DNA of 64,000 nt from Astropecten irregularis (GCA_963971285.1 OZ020244.1:16678001-16742000); one strand, 5' to 3'; numbered from the stretch's first letter, positions 13,450 to 24,265 are shown. The notes: generated by a model not told the origin, from the letters alone. Numbers and translations are program-made.

Positions 13450-13622
13450 GACATATATGCTCCCTGCATTTTACCAGTTCATTATTTCTCAACTTTTATA
13501 TTAGTAATTTATAAGTCACACCCCACTATCAATTCAAGGTAGGAAAGGTTTTATCAAGATTGTCTAGTATGAGGAGACTTTGCCAAAATAGGCTTTCATG
13601 GAATTGACCATGTCCTTTTTCC

Positions 13623-13637
13623 GTAACGCGAGTTACC
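13623..13637 (+). repeat. GTAACGCGAGTTACC, copy 7
   Basis: An exact copy, 10 bases beyond an internal TGGAATTGACCATG that resembles the element's ends. Confidence 0.9.
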
Positions 13638-13800
13638 AAAATTAAACGAGCCACGATTCACATTATGCATGTCCGATGTTTTTCTTTTATGATTAATTTT
13701 GTTAGTCTATGTCTACTTTATCCATGGTGAAAAAAGTAACCTGTAGATCCTAATGATGACTGAGATATAGGTACATTATCCTAAAATGTACCCATTATTT

Positions 13801-13815
13801 GTAACGCGAGTTACC
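13801..13815 (+). repeat. GTAACGCGAGTTACC, copy 8 at the element end
   Basis: An exact copy joined directly to the right inverted repeat (GTGGAATTGCCC). Confidence 0.9.
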
Positions 13816-13926
13816 GTGGAATTGCCCATTTGTCAACTTGCATAATTTGATCAGTCACCCAAATGCGTATTTAAGAATTATGCCATGATCTGACATGAAT
13901 GCTTGCCTAAATGTAAACTGAAACAT

Positions 13927-14286
13927 TACAGGTAATATCATACTTTGGTTTTTTAAAAGAAATGCAGATTCGTGGGCAAAAACATCAAGACAGATACAGT
14001 AACAGTCATCTGTGAAATTCCCAATCCCATACCGTGCCAACTTTTTGGGAAAACAGGGAAAAACATCGACCATATCTTTTAAAAAATCTTTAAAAGGTCA
14101 AAAATTGTTTTGGTAATTGTTTATACTCTTTTCTGGATAAATACAGCATTTCAGGCAGAAACATTTGAACGGTATATTTCTACCATCACCATCTTTATAC
14201 CCAACCCTGTACATATGTAAGTTATCTAGGTAAATCTGTGAAGATTTCTATTTCGGTTTGCTAGCAAAGTATGATAGTACCTTTAA
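13927..14286 (+). mobile_element. Family A MITE, near full length
   Basis: The left end reads ACAGGTAATATCATACTTTG and the right end AGTATGATAGTACCTTTAA. The body matches the other copies through the CAGATTCGTGGGCAAAAA and TTCAGGCAGAAACATTT blocks. The copy lies just beyond the GTAACGCGAGTTACC element. Confidence 0.8.
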
Positions 14287-16558
14287 AAAGAAAAGAAAAG
14301 AGAATTCTTTCAACAATATCCCTCCCCTAATTACATTCGAAACTTTTATGATATTAAGGAAGATGTAAATTTATTCAAATTACCAGTTGTACGGTTCAAT
14401 GAGTTCTCTTGGGCCTTTGTATTGTGTGTTGGGGACACACAACAAAAGATCTATGTGGTGCATGCTCAATGAACATTGCCTGTCTACAGCTAGTCTACTG
14501 TAGTTGTATGCAGTATTACTGCTGGTGTACTGTACTATATATGTGTGTCTTCTACTGGTAAGTAGCAGTGAGGGTGTGGAATGAAATTCCTGTAAAAAAT
14601 CTGTTCATTACTGGTTTCTGTAGTGGGATAAGACCAGGGATAACCCACACCGCAGAGTCCTGTGTGAACAGAATTTTACTGAGCCAGTCTACATTATTGG
14701 ACAAGCTGTTCCATTCCTATCCCAACTCACTTAGCTATCAAACAAACATTATGAGAAGAACAGACTCACAATGCGACATCAGTAGAAACCATAGGCCTAC
14801 TATTTGCCCAAACATTAGCACAGACGGTACCGATGCGCATAAATCAGCTACTATGGCAACCACTGAATACCGGCCTGCATCAAATAAGTTGCCGGGTCTG
14901 TATATCACATGGGCACAGGCTAAACCAACAAAAATAAAAATCATATAAAAAAAAATCATTATGTTCACTAGCCGGCAACGACTGCCGACATGTAATTCAT
15001 CTCGGGGAAAAATAAAAGATTATTTATTTGACAGCCCTATTAGACGGCTGATAGGAATGCAATACACAAAGGCATATCAGAATACAAGCACCTGACACGT
15101 GCATGCATGCATACAAATGCCACATGTATGCACATGTTTACAAATGCGTATCGGCATATGTACATTATACATACATCTGTACATATGTACGTGTACAATA
15201 TACATACATACATGGGTGTACATGTACTGTGTATGTGTATACATGTAAACATGTCATGTGAACAGACAATGTATATTATTATGTCATTGTAATAACCCCT
15301 GACACCAAAATGCATCCAAAGTGCACAACTGTGGCGCGCAATGCACACATACAGTGCAGATCAATCCGCCATCATTACACATGCAGAGTACATATAATGG
15401 CAACCCTTGCTAATATTCATAATTTATGTGCCATTTTAGTTAACAGCCCACAATTGTCCCAAAAGTAAATTATTTCTGATCCGTGTGTGTACCCAGCAAA
15501 TATGGGCGGCTGCAAGCATTTTCTGTACTTCATTGTGAAATGGAGCAGCAATTCATTCGATATTTTTTCCTCTTTTTTTGGTTCAGGGTAGAGTAAAATG
15601 TAGCAAACACGTTGGGCTCAGAGGGACGAATTTGAAACTGCTGTTAATAATTCCTCTGGGTAACCACTGTGCATATATATCTTCTGTTTGCCAGAAGATA
15701 AAAAAAAAAAAATGCCAATGGGTGCATTATCAGTGAATAGGCAATATTTCATCGAAAAAGAAATTAAAAACAAAATATTAAAACGGAATTGAAATGCTGG
15801 ATACCAGTGCTTATATTAAAATTGGTACAATTAAATGGATTTTCCTAATGTTTATGAGCCTACAAATGAGATAGTGCGTGTGAATCTCTTCCATGGATTG
15901 TAGCGAGTCGAGTGATTAATTAAAACAATTAATCATGGGCCCCCATATATGGTAATCACATTATGAAGTTTGAATGGGGAGGCAAGTTTGTTTTCTAATC
16001 ATTGTAGCGCATGTATCCTTTAAAGGTATAGAGGTTATTCACCGACATCATAAAATCACGTGATTGGCCGTCAAGCTTGTCTATGGTGTCCATGGTTACC
16101 CGTAGGACACTGTGCGTTGCGTGTGCACTGAAGCATATTGTTGAGCGTGTGCAATCATTGTGCTTGACGGCCAAAGGCATCACGTGAATAACCTCTATAA
16201 GGCATAGGTACATAGAGCTACAAAAAGCTCTATCATGGGCATACTGACCGGAGACGGTACAGTATGTCGCATACATGTAATCACTCTAGAACATCATTTC
16301 ATCGTCATGTGTGAATACACACATCATTCATCCAATCATGAATTTTCATAGACACAAAGCTGCTCTTATGTCTAGAGAAGGAACACTGACCACCCCCGAG
16401 GCATTGCATCCCAGCTATGAGTGTCTGACCTTCATGTGATAGATCTGTGCCTAATCCAACAATGTCACAGTGACACGCTCATTGGATTCTGGGCCAGTTG
16501 GGGCTGATGACCGTGACAATCCTCAAGAAGACAAAGCTGCAAGATGCCTGGGTCATTC
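14287..16558. other. No gene; ACATGT-rich segment
   Basis: From about 15090 to 15270 the sequence is dominated by ACATGTAC, ATGCAT and TACATA alternations, giving purine-pyrimidine alternating DNA. CACGTGA-type motifs near 16056 and 16180 are part of an imperfect inverted arrangement (ATAGAGGTTATTCACC, CGTGAATAACCTCTAT at about 16028-16198) that may be a decayed MITE. Confidence 0.45.
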
Positions 16559-16561
16559 TTA

Positions 16562-16586
16562 GGGCGTTTACGAAACAGAGGCTCAA

Positions 16587-16662
<76 letters not shown>

Positions 16663-16863
16663 CAGCTCTGACATCCTTAATGCTGAAAATTTAGTATGTG
16701 TTGTTTAATTGAAACTGAAGTTATGTCTTCCTTTTCAAACTAGAGAATCTACTGCCGAACCGCAGACAAAAGCTTCTATTTTGATATCCGTTATTTCAGA
16801 ATGGAATCACGAAATGGAGCCAGAGCCTGAGACAGAGCCTGAGCCTCTGTTTCGTAAACGCCC
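16562..16863. mobile_element. PIF/Harbinger-like MITE with hexamer expansion
   Basis: The ends are perfect inverted repeats, GGGCGTTTACGAAACAGAGG on the left and its complement on the right. They are flanked by TTA at 16559-16561 and 16864-16866, the TWA target duplication of PIF/Harbinger elements. The left arm continues into 14 hexamer units. There is no transposase. Confidence 0.85.
16579..16662. repeat. (AGGCTC)14 microsatellite
   Basis: Fourteen hexamer units, one with a change (AAGCTC), begin within the left inverted repeat of the Harbinger-like MITE. On the minus strand they read Pro-Glu repeats, an open frame that is not evidence of a gene. Confidence 0.9.
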
Positions 16864-17429
16864 TTAGTCTCCCGAATCCTTCATTAGCATGCAATATTAG
16901 AAAGAGATCTTTCTTGCCGATTTGAGATGCATCCTATAAAGTTAATATGAACAGACCTTCAGGGCTTAATGTGAGTGAAAGTCAGATCCCCCCTTCCCCC
17001 CCCCCCCCCCCCCCCACCAACAAAAAGGGCAATGAAAGTTCCACAGCAGTTTTTGTCAAGTTGGAACATGTTCAAAAAAAGATGCAAACTTCAAAACCAT
17101 TGTTCTGATATAGATACTAGTCTGAACAAGTTGGCATCTACATGTGTGCACCATACATACATGTACACTATAATGTATACTTCTTTTTTTTCATTATTGG
17201 TTCCGCAAACATCAAAGCCCTCAAGCAAAACAAAGTTGCTTGTAGAAGTATTTCTACTCTACACTGAACTGTGCACATGTGCATAGAACTAGTTCTGCAA
17301 ATCACCTTGCTTAGTATACACAGATTAAAATGCACAATCCAAGATAGGAACTATTATGTACAAACCATGAATCCATGAACGCCTTTCATCAGAGAGGGTA
17401 ACCTATTGCGGGCAGAAATCCAGAGTCCC

Positions 17430-17635
17430 ATTTAGTTATAAAATGAGATCAAACTTATGAAACTTGGGCAGCATGGGGTCTGGGGCCGCACTAAAGGGCC
17501 TTCAACATTTAGATTAATCTAAATCACTCATGGGGGAAAAAGGATAAATGAACGAAGTGGGATTAGAACCTGCAACCATTGGGTTGCTGTGCTAGTCCAC
17601 TCCCAACTGAGGTATCCAGCTCTATGTTGGCAGTG
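17430..17635 (-). mobile_element. tRNA-like SINE, minus strand
   Basis: The minus strand reads TACCTCAGTTGGGAGTGGAC (box A-like) and GGTTGCAGGTTCTAATCCCA (box B) at tRNA spacing. It lacks a clean acceptor stem, so a SINE is likelier than a functional tRNA gene. Confidence 0.55.
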
Positions 17636-17700
17636 TTCCATTCAAATTGTCATTCGCCTTGATTTTAGGTTAGTCAGAAGAAAAAAAAAACACACTCTAA

Positions 17701-17833
17701 GGCGGTGTCCCAATTTTCAGGCTGCGACCGGAAAAAACTATGGAAATGGCTGCAGTCACTAGCTATTGGCTGCCATAGGTATGTGGTGTGCGTAATTTGC
17801 AGCCACAGCCAGAGATAGAATTGGGACACGACA
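17701..17833. mobile_element. Small MITE with GTGTCCCAATT ends
   Basis: GTGTCCCAATT (17705-17715) and AATTGGGACAC (17819-17829) are inverted, with weaker complementarity on both sides. The exact limits and target duplication are unclear. It lies in the Cav1 AT-AC intron, about 135 bp past the donor. Confidence 0.6.
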
Positions 17834-17957
17834 TAAGTACTTCCAATGATCGATAACTGAAAATGAAAACTGGCAATCTTATCATTTAGACACAATGCTC
17901 ACAGTTTGTTTAAAAATACAATTAAAAGAAATGACGCATTCCAATGGGAATGTTTTT

Positions 17958-17967
17958 AAAAGGATAT
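17958..17967 (-). other. U12-type (AT-AC) 5' splice site of the Cav1 intron
   Basis: Immediately after the second base of the EWK lysine codon, the minus strand reads ATATCCTTTT. This is an exact match to the minor-spliceosome AT-AC donor consensus. No GT donor lies at the point where homology to the channel family stops. Voltage-gated sodium and calcium channel alpha genes are known to retain minor-class introns, which fits. The matching branch site and AC acceptor should lie at lower coordinates, possibly outside the window. Confidence 0.85.
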
Positions 17968-18271
17968 TTCCATTCGACAATACTGATGCACATCCGTCGC
18001 AAAGGGTTGTCCAACGTAAGGCAAAAGAGCGCCCTCGGAGGGCGCAATGTAGTTCCTGAGTGTTGTTTCTTCTTATTATATGTATTCCTTCTACGATTCA
18101 TGGTGGAGACTGTGGTAGTGGCCGCCAGCGTGGTACGCCAGGCCGAACTAAGCGGGGCACCGCCGGTTGGCTTGTCGGAAGGGGCGGTGGTGGTCGGGGT
18201 TGGGGTGCTGGCACTGCCGCTAACGTAGGTTCCACTACTGGCTGCAGCAGACGCCACATTATTATGGACTC
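17968..18271 (-). CDS. CACNA1: Cav1 (L-type) calcium channel alpha-1 subunit, N-terminal exon (partial gene)
   Basis: This exon encodes part of the cytoplasmic N terminus of the pore-forming subunit of a high-voltage-activated calcium channel, up to the start of transmembrane segment S1 of repeat I. It is 304 nt and reads about 101 codons. A Ser/Thr/Ala-rich stretch is followed by a basic patch ([12 protein letters not shown]) and then the family signature [17 protein letters not shown] and CISIVEWK. From memory, human CACNA1C has QRKRQQYGKPKKQ, RPPRALLCLTLKNPIRR and ACISIVEWK in the same order. The acceptor is a pyrimidine-rich run ending in TTTTGCAG (AG at 18273-18272, minus strand). The first two bases, GA, complete a split codon. 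The exon ends inside the EWK lysine codon, where ATATCCTTTT begins; reading on gives non-homologous residues and a stop. Cav1 is favoured over Cav2 because [11 protein letters not shown] and CISIVEWK fit L-type channels best. The initiator exon and the downstream S1 exon were not found. It lies divergent to DCP1. Confidence 0.93.
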
Positions 18272-18370
18272 CTGCAAAACAAACAAACAAACAAACTGGC
18301 AATGTTAGTAACGTTACATTCGATCACACTACTGTCACAGGTTTAAGATACTGTACTGTACCACTCCTAA

Positions 18371-18630
18371 CAGGGGCCAATAATTTCATAGAGCTGCTTA
18401 AGCACAAAATTTGCTTAAGCATGAAAAGTCTTCCTTGATCAATCAGGATTACCAACCAAATTTTCAAGTAATGTTTACAGCTTTTGACTTGTAATCGACC
18501 ATTGTTTGCTACACACTGTAAGCTTAACATTCACAAGGGGTTTTGGCTGCCACACTGATTTTATTTACTACGGTTTTTGTGCTTAAAAGCAAATTTTGGT
18601 GCTTAAGCAGCTATGGAAAAATGGCCCCAG
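18371..18630. mobile_element. Family C MITE
   Basis: CAGGGGCCAATAATTTCATA at the left and TATGGAAAAATGGCCCCAG at the right are inverted. The subterminal repeats GAGCTGCTTAAGCAC and GTGCTTAAGCAGCTATG form a second inverted pair. It lies about 100 bp upstream of the Cav1 exon. Confidence 0.8.
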
Positions 18631-19069
18631 GTAGGCAGATCTGGCCACATTCTGATTTTGTTCTTGAAACGATGGCACGGCTACAGTTACAGTACCAGCC
18701 AAGGGGCAGATCACAAGACGAAATCGCACACACGAAGATACATGGTTTTTGCTGGTTGGGGGGGGATGCTTACTGCTTACCAGAGAGCATAGGTCTATTT
18801 AGTGGCCCCTCCAGGCCCCCTCTAAAAACAGGCATGTGGTCACACCAAATACAAATAGGCAGGTATACATATATGCACAAATGAGTGTGCTAATGAATTT
18901 GCCTACAGAAACCATTACAAATGTAAAACACAATTTTAGATTGTTTGAAAATGACAATTTTGTTACTTTGGTTATTCGTTCATTACAGGACATGTAGGAT
19001 TGGTATCGGAAGCTGGTGTCTATTTCTATGGTAACTGGTAGTCAATTTTAAATAAAATTTTCTCCACTT

Positions 19070-19195
19070 CTGATGATGACTAGAGCACTAGAGCAGGCTG
19101 GTCGAAACGTTGAGACCTAACCAGAAGTGTGACGAAATAAGAAGTGCCGATGTACCAACGAATATTACATGGTGTTTCCACAAACTGATCCACCT
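19070..19195 (+). repeat. Hammerhead-like repeat (family H), copy 1
   Basis: CTGATGATGACTAGAGC, a hairpin, then CTGGTCGAAACGTTGAGACC. CTGATGA and GAAAC flank a stem of GACTAG against CTGGTC, like the catalytic core of a hammerhead ribozyme. The copy ends near ATTACATGGTGTTTCCACAA. Penelope-like elements are known to carry such motifs in their terminal repeats. A cleavage-site stem was not identified. Confidence 0.55.
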
Positions 19196-20640
19196 ACATT
19201 TCCACTTGAGCATGAATCACATGAATTCAGTTTCAAAAATTTTGATTTAAGTTTTTATAAGTGGGTTCAAAGTAAACCTAGGTGATAGGTATATCCATCT
19301 GTGTTGATGTATATCGCCATATTATTCACCAGAAAAAAAAAGGGGGAAATAAGATTTTAGATGATATTATAATTTACATACAGTGCAGTATTACTGCACG
19401 ATTCCTGTGTTTGTCAAAATCTATTCAATTTCTAATGCCGGATCAACTATGTGACAATCAAAATTGCATGCCGTTTCCATGACAAAGCCCTGAATAAAAT
19501 TATCACAATCAAACTGCCCACAATGACAAGGGGAAATATGCAGGAAGGACAAGGTCATATTATAACTGTTCACCTGGACGCATCGATATTGAATAAATCT
19601 GTTAGGTAAGATCAGAGCAGATTTTCACACTAGTATCCAAATATCCAATCTACTGTAAATTAATCTCAATTTCCTAAATTGTCTCCCCCCAACACAGAAA
19701 TGTATTCAATTATTAAAACAATATTTAATTATTAAAACAATATTTACTATACGGACTTTACAAAATGATTTTTCCCCAAAAATACTACCAGTTTGATGAT
19801 CATTTCACCAATGACACCAATTAATCATTATAAAAATATAAAATTTCAATACATATTTTGCCAGACATGGCCTAAAACTGTTAATATTCCTTTTTCATAT
19901 TAAACATTTACAAAGGCCCTGCTGGGATCAAACAGCAAGATTAATTACCAAATATTACAGTTTTGGACGATGTAAGTTACTTATTATTAAAATCACTGAC
20001 CGTAATTTGTGATAAATTTACATCAGTGATACTGATAACCGATTCAGAAATCTATTGTGTACACGCATACTTAGGTTAATAAATATAAATCTGTATTCAC
20101 TGAGTAAATGTATGCCAAAGTTTTTGATGTTTTTATTTTGCTCAAATGTTACAATTTTATAGTTGAGCACAGGTATTTGTGTGTATAGAATGCCTATAAC
20201 TACTGTAGTGTCAAAATTATATACACGTACTTCAACAAATTTCTTGAAAATAATTTTGTAAGAATAGAATTATTTTTTAGAATCAGAACTTTCAATAATT
20301 TCAAACGAGGCAATCATCAAATCCATGCAAGTATCTTCAAGAAAATTAATTCTGAAGATAAAAAAATCAAATCAATCAATATTGTAACCAGTGCAGACAC
20401 TGCTTTTATTTTGACAGATCTAATATGCAAATGACCTCAATTTGGGTAAGGGGCCCTCCGTAAGCCAATACTGTGCTCCAAGTGTACAATTAGCTGCATA
20501 TTTCAATTGTTATGACATCATTATTTTAGCCCCACTGGCATTATGACGTGAATGCGACTTAGGTCAGTCTCAGAAATGCCAATTAAGCACAGAGAAATCA
20601 AACCTTAGGATGGACTTTGAAAGATTTCAGTGGATTTAGG

Positions 20641-20790
20641 TGGGAAAAAATAATAAAATAAATAAATACTTGCGTTTATTACGCGCCTTTTCTTAAAGTT
20701 ACAAAGCGCGGGCAAAACAACATAATCAGAAATACAGAAACCAACCAAAAGTGAATACTGGTTTCCAGATTATTAGGCCTATACCACAGT
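20641..20790 (-). mobile_element. LINE- or SINE-type 3' tail
   Basis: On the minus strand GCGCTTTGTAACTTTAAGAA and GGCGCGTAATAAACGCAAG run into an ATTT-rich tail. This resembles the 3' ends of CR1-like elements. The body upstream (to about 20960) is too decayed to assign. Confidence 0.45.
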
Positions 20791-21132
20791 CAAGTCCCTT
20801 TTAACATATCACATATAGTTGAGCGAATCGATCTAGTTTGGCCATTACAACAAATATCACCATTTATAAGCCAACATATTAAATTTTTCAGACAATTTAT
20901 TCCACGGCCATCTGATATTATGCGTTTGGTAGCAGAGTGGTGTTAGAATTTATTCAGAAAAAGTGAATACCTATTAAAGGTAGGCCAATGACAACATCAA
21001 CAAAAACACCTTAAAAACAAATTAAGAAAATCTGAGAAAAATTAATTTAATCCTCTAAAACAACACCATGATTCTTCATTATAAATGTGAAGCTTCAAGT
21101 TCAACCCTACAAATACAAAACATAATTACACC

Positions 21133-21180
21133 ATGGAGAAATAAGACACATTATTAACTCCATGTGTCTTATTTCTCCAT
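21133..21180. repeat. Perfect 19-bp hairpin with 10-nt loop
   Basis: ATGGAGAAATAAGACACAT (21133-21151) and its exact complement (21162-21180) flank a 10-base loop. A 9-mer ATTACACCA occurs on both sides (21125-21133, 21182-21190), like a target duplication. It lies in the Cav1-DCP1 interval. Confidence 0.85.
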
Positions 21181-22105
21181 GATTACACCAATTCAAAACA
21201 AATTGGAAACAAATTAAACAACTCAGTGCCATTTTATTTAGAATGAACAGCCTCTACAACAAAGATGAGAATTATCTGTTTAAAAAAACACCCTATGTTA
21301 ACAGTCTACGATGATCAAAAACTGAGGAAAGAACAACTAGGCCTACCATTCTAACTTGCATATCAAATTTCAAACTTCAGATTTTCGCAGACAGAGTCCA
21401 ATCAATTTTGAAGCCATTGAAATATTATGCAAATGAGTCGAAGACTGCACCATTTGGTAGAAATTTATACCATATTTAGTAACAAAAGATCAAAAGAGTA
21501 CGGCTTAAGGCAACGTGGAAACAATCCAACACTAACCAAACGAAAGACACACACAGCACGCGTTTAAAAACCAGTTGCCTCTAAAATGCTCAAAATTCTC
21601 CCCAAAATATCCACCTCCCAAAATACAATGCAGCAATATGCTGACAACAACAACAAAAAACAGACGACCAAAGCCGCACCGTTACTCGTTAAAAAAATAC
21701 AAAGAAATCGTATTGTGTTTTACCCGTTCGATAATTATCCATGGCTCCGGTCTATGGGTGGGAAAAAGGGACGAAAAAAAGGTTGATAATTCCACAAAAA
21801 TTGCTCAGCTAACTGTCCTGATCCTCAACGTTGCTCCATGTTTATATCGTCTTCTTATGAATGACACGTACTATAGTAATAATGTGTTGTGTACGTTTAC
21901 GTCCATCGCGTGGTACTGAATGCACTGCATGATTGTGTGTGTTATGAATGTGATGCAGTTTTGTACTGTAGTGATGCTGCCATGCGTTAAACCTATAGCA
22001 CATCCGGGTACTCTTTTCAATTTTTGCTCTTGCCATTCCAAGAATACCTGAGATTGATGATGTTGCCACTAGCTCAGTGAGATGGTATATAGAGATATAT
22101 ATATA

Positions 22106-22118
22106 AGGTCAAAGGTCA
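22106..22118 (+). promoter_or_regulatory. Perfect DR1 nuclear-receptor element
   Basis: AGGTCAAAGGTCA is two exact AGGTCA half-sites with a one-base spacer, the preferred site for HNF4, COUP-TF and RXR dimers. It lies between the Cav1 and DCP1 genes. Function is not shown. Confidence 0.35.
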
Positions 22119-22469
22119 CAACAATCTTACAAGGAAAGATAATTACAACACTGGGTGCGAGTAAGGCTTGATCAGTAATGGATGGATGTATATAATGATG
22201 ACAAAGGATGATAATTATTATTCTCCACGGCAACGGCGAGATGGGGTGGATGAGCCATGCATGCAGTCGGCCTGAAAATAATAATGATAGTGATGAGGAT
22301 TTATAAGGATTATGACTGGCCACGGATAACATAAATCACGTTGGTGATTTTTAACGGTATAATGTTGTTGATGAGCTAGTCATGATAAATACGCCGGTCG
22401 TGCAAACGGTTTTCATTTTGTAGGGATGGTTCAACGATATTCATCAACGTAGAATGTATTCTAATAATC

Positions 22470-22811
22470 TTAAAGGTAATATCATACTTTGGTTTGTATC
22501 AAAGAAATACAGATTCACGGGCAAAAATATCAAGACATAACAGTAACAGTCATCTGTGAAAATTTCAGTCCCATACGGTGCCCACTTTTTGAGAAAATAG
22601 TGAAAAACAGCCACAGTATTTCTTAAGTCTTTTCTCTTTTATTTTTGATCTTTTAAAAGAATAAAAAAGATTTTCGGTCGTTGTTTTACTAATTTCTGGA
22701 TAAATACACCATTTCAGGCAAAAAAACTTTAACGGTATGTTTCTACCACCACCATCTTCATACCCTGTAAGTTATACGTAAATCTGTGAACATTTCTGTT
22801 TTGATTTCTTT
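22470..22811 (+). mobile_element. Family A MITE, right end missing
   Basis: It starts TTAAAGGTAATATCATACTT and follows the consensus to AACATTTCTGTTTTGATTTC, then loses similarity before the right inverted repeat. It lies in the Cav1-DCP1 interval. Confidence 0.8.
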
Positions 22812-24259
22812 GTCAATTCAGAGATCACAATGAACTCATCGTGCGGGTCAGTCCCCGACCCTGCAAGCCTGGAGATTCGCGATATTCTCAACATCATTTG
22901 AATAAACATTATGAGAAATGTCGCCAAATTCAGATTTTGACATTTTAGGGGTTTATCGGCTATTTTCCAGCAGACATTGCTGAGCCTATAGTCCTATTAT
23001 AATTGAAACAGTGTAACGGTGCATTTATATAAATCCATATTTTTATCAATCGTGTACTACAGAGGTGCCGCCATTGCAGCCTGCATTGTGGGGAGACAAA
23101 TATCATTGATTTTGAATAGAGCGAGAGCAGACGCGCAATGTACTTCTCATCTCAGTAGCCATATCAAATTTCATCTCGTGAAAAATCGCCACATTCAACA
23201 CTTTTGTTTCAATTTCTGAAATCTGTTAGTCGGCACGCCTGCTTATCCCCAGTCGAATTCATTATCTGTCAGTGTTAACAGGTTTGAGGTGTTGAACCCA
23301 CACACACAACTAATTTGAAGCTTCAACGCCTCTGGCGGGTTTTTTTTTCTTCGGACGCCAAAATGCTTAGTGATGCAGGAGTAGTGCGCCACCACGCGTA
23401 AAGAAGAAAATGTTTGCCTTCAACCCTGTTCTGCGTGCCGCGCAACCTTTTCTAAAAGGTAATTTCTTATTGATTGTAATTGTACTGGTGCCAGTTTGTC
23501 GCTTCTTTTCTGGAAACAAGCCAGTATAAGGAGCCATTCGAGGTAGGCAATTTGACAAGCCAAGTCGTAAACGTTCTATGAGCACGATGTCTTCTTTCTT
23601 GCGGCAATACTCTAGGATCAAGTTGGAGTTTAAAGTGAAATTTGAAAAACCTCATTTTATCTTTGCCATTTTCAATCGTCGGTTGGTTCTCTTTGATCTT
23701 TTTTGCATCAAGTGTGCAATCCCTTTAATAAAAATTTATCAGGGCCTGGGATGGATTTTTTTTCCAAGAAAGATGAATCACAGCAACCAAAATGTCCTTC
23801 TTTTTTGAATGTTTTTAATTATATCTTGGGTATTTTTTTTTTTCAATCTATCAATCTATTTGAAATGAAATATTTATATTCAATATCTGATAATATTGAT
23901 AAAAGTCCCATTCCTTCCTAAATGTGTCTTTAACGGGCGATTGTTATGTCGTAATCTTAAAACAAAATAATGGAAAACTAGAATTGAATATAAAGGCAAT
24001 AAAACTGTTTAAAATAATGCTGTACCGAAAATGCTTAACACCCAGTATGTAAATTTATTTAATCTCTACTTTTACAGATTCGAAAGATATGTTCTAGTTA
24101 TCCAGTCATAATTTTTTTGTGGCTGATATGAAATCCAAATGAAAAATCAATACCATGGCTGACAAGACCTGACAACCAAGAACTGGTTGGTGACGCTCTT
24201 ACTATACTAGTCCTAATACGGTTACTGCACTGCCCATGTACTGTACAATAACAAACAAC

Positions 24260-24265
24260 CACGTG
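24260..24265. promoter_or_regulatory. E-box CACGTG upstream of DCP1
   Basis: A palindromic CACGTG lies about 75 bp before the DCP1 start codon, close to an AGCGCCCTCT motif (24281-24290) resembling part of a CTCF site. Their position in the presumed core promoter is suggestive, but a 6-mer is weak evidence. Confidence 0.3.

Larger units (their letters stand above)
11164..13832. mobile_element. Unrecognised 2.65-kb element with GTAACGCGAGTTACC repeats
   Basis: The ends carry an inverted pair: TTGGGCAATTCCA near 11172-11184 and TGGAATTGCCCA near 13816-13828, with partial similarity further out. Between them, and at the right edge, lie eight copies of GTAACGCGAGTTACC or a one-base variant. The interior is AT-rich without a credible coding frame. 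This looks like a non-autonomous transposable element, but no superfamily or target duplication could be assigned, so the limits are approximate. Confidence 0.55.
1..17967 (-). other. Presumed Cav1 AT-AC intron (minus strand, incomplete)
   Basis: Everything on the minus strand beyond the ATATCC donor should be Cav1 intron. No sequence resembling repeat I segment S1 (a NCVALA-type peptide) was seen on the minus strand. Large introns at this point are typical of vertebrate Cav1 genes. The interval is occupied by SINEs, MITEs and the GTAACGCGAGTTACC element. Confidence 0.5.

Noticed and set aside
14568-14948. 126-codon plus-strand open frame
   Set aside because: No domain, no splice context and no codon-bias signal that I can see; treated as chance.
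16465-16674. Pro-Glu repeat protein on the minus strand
   Set aside because: It is the AGGCTC microsatellite in a Harbinger-like MITE.
17430-17635. Functional tRNA gene on the minus strand
   Set aside because: Box A and B are present but no paired acceptor stem or cloverleaf could be closed; SINE is more likely.
17922-18302. Reading the whole minus-strand frame as the Cav1 protein part
   Set aside because: Homology begins at the acceptor and ends at the AT-AC donor; the residues outside are intronic.
22170-22258. Minus-strand ATG frame (MAHPPHLAVAVENNNYHP) as the Cav1 first exon
   Set aside because: No good donor in the required phase follows and no homology is recognised; it ends at a stop.
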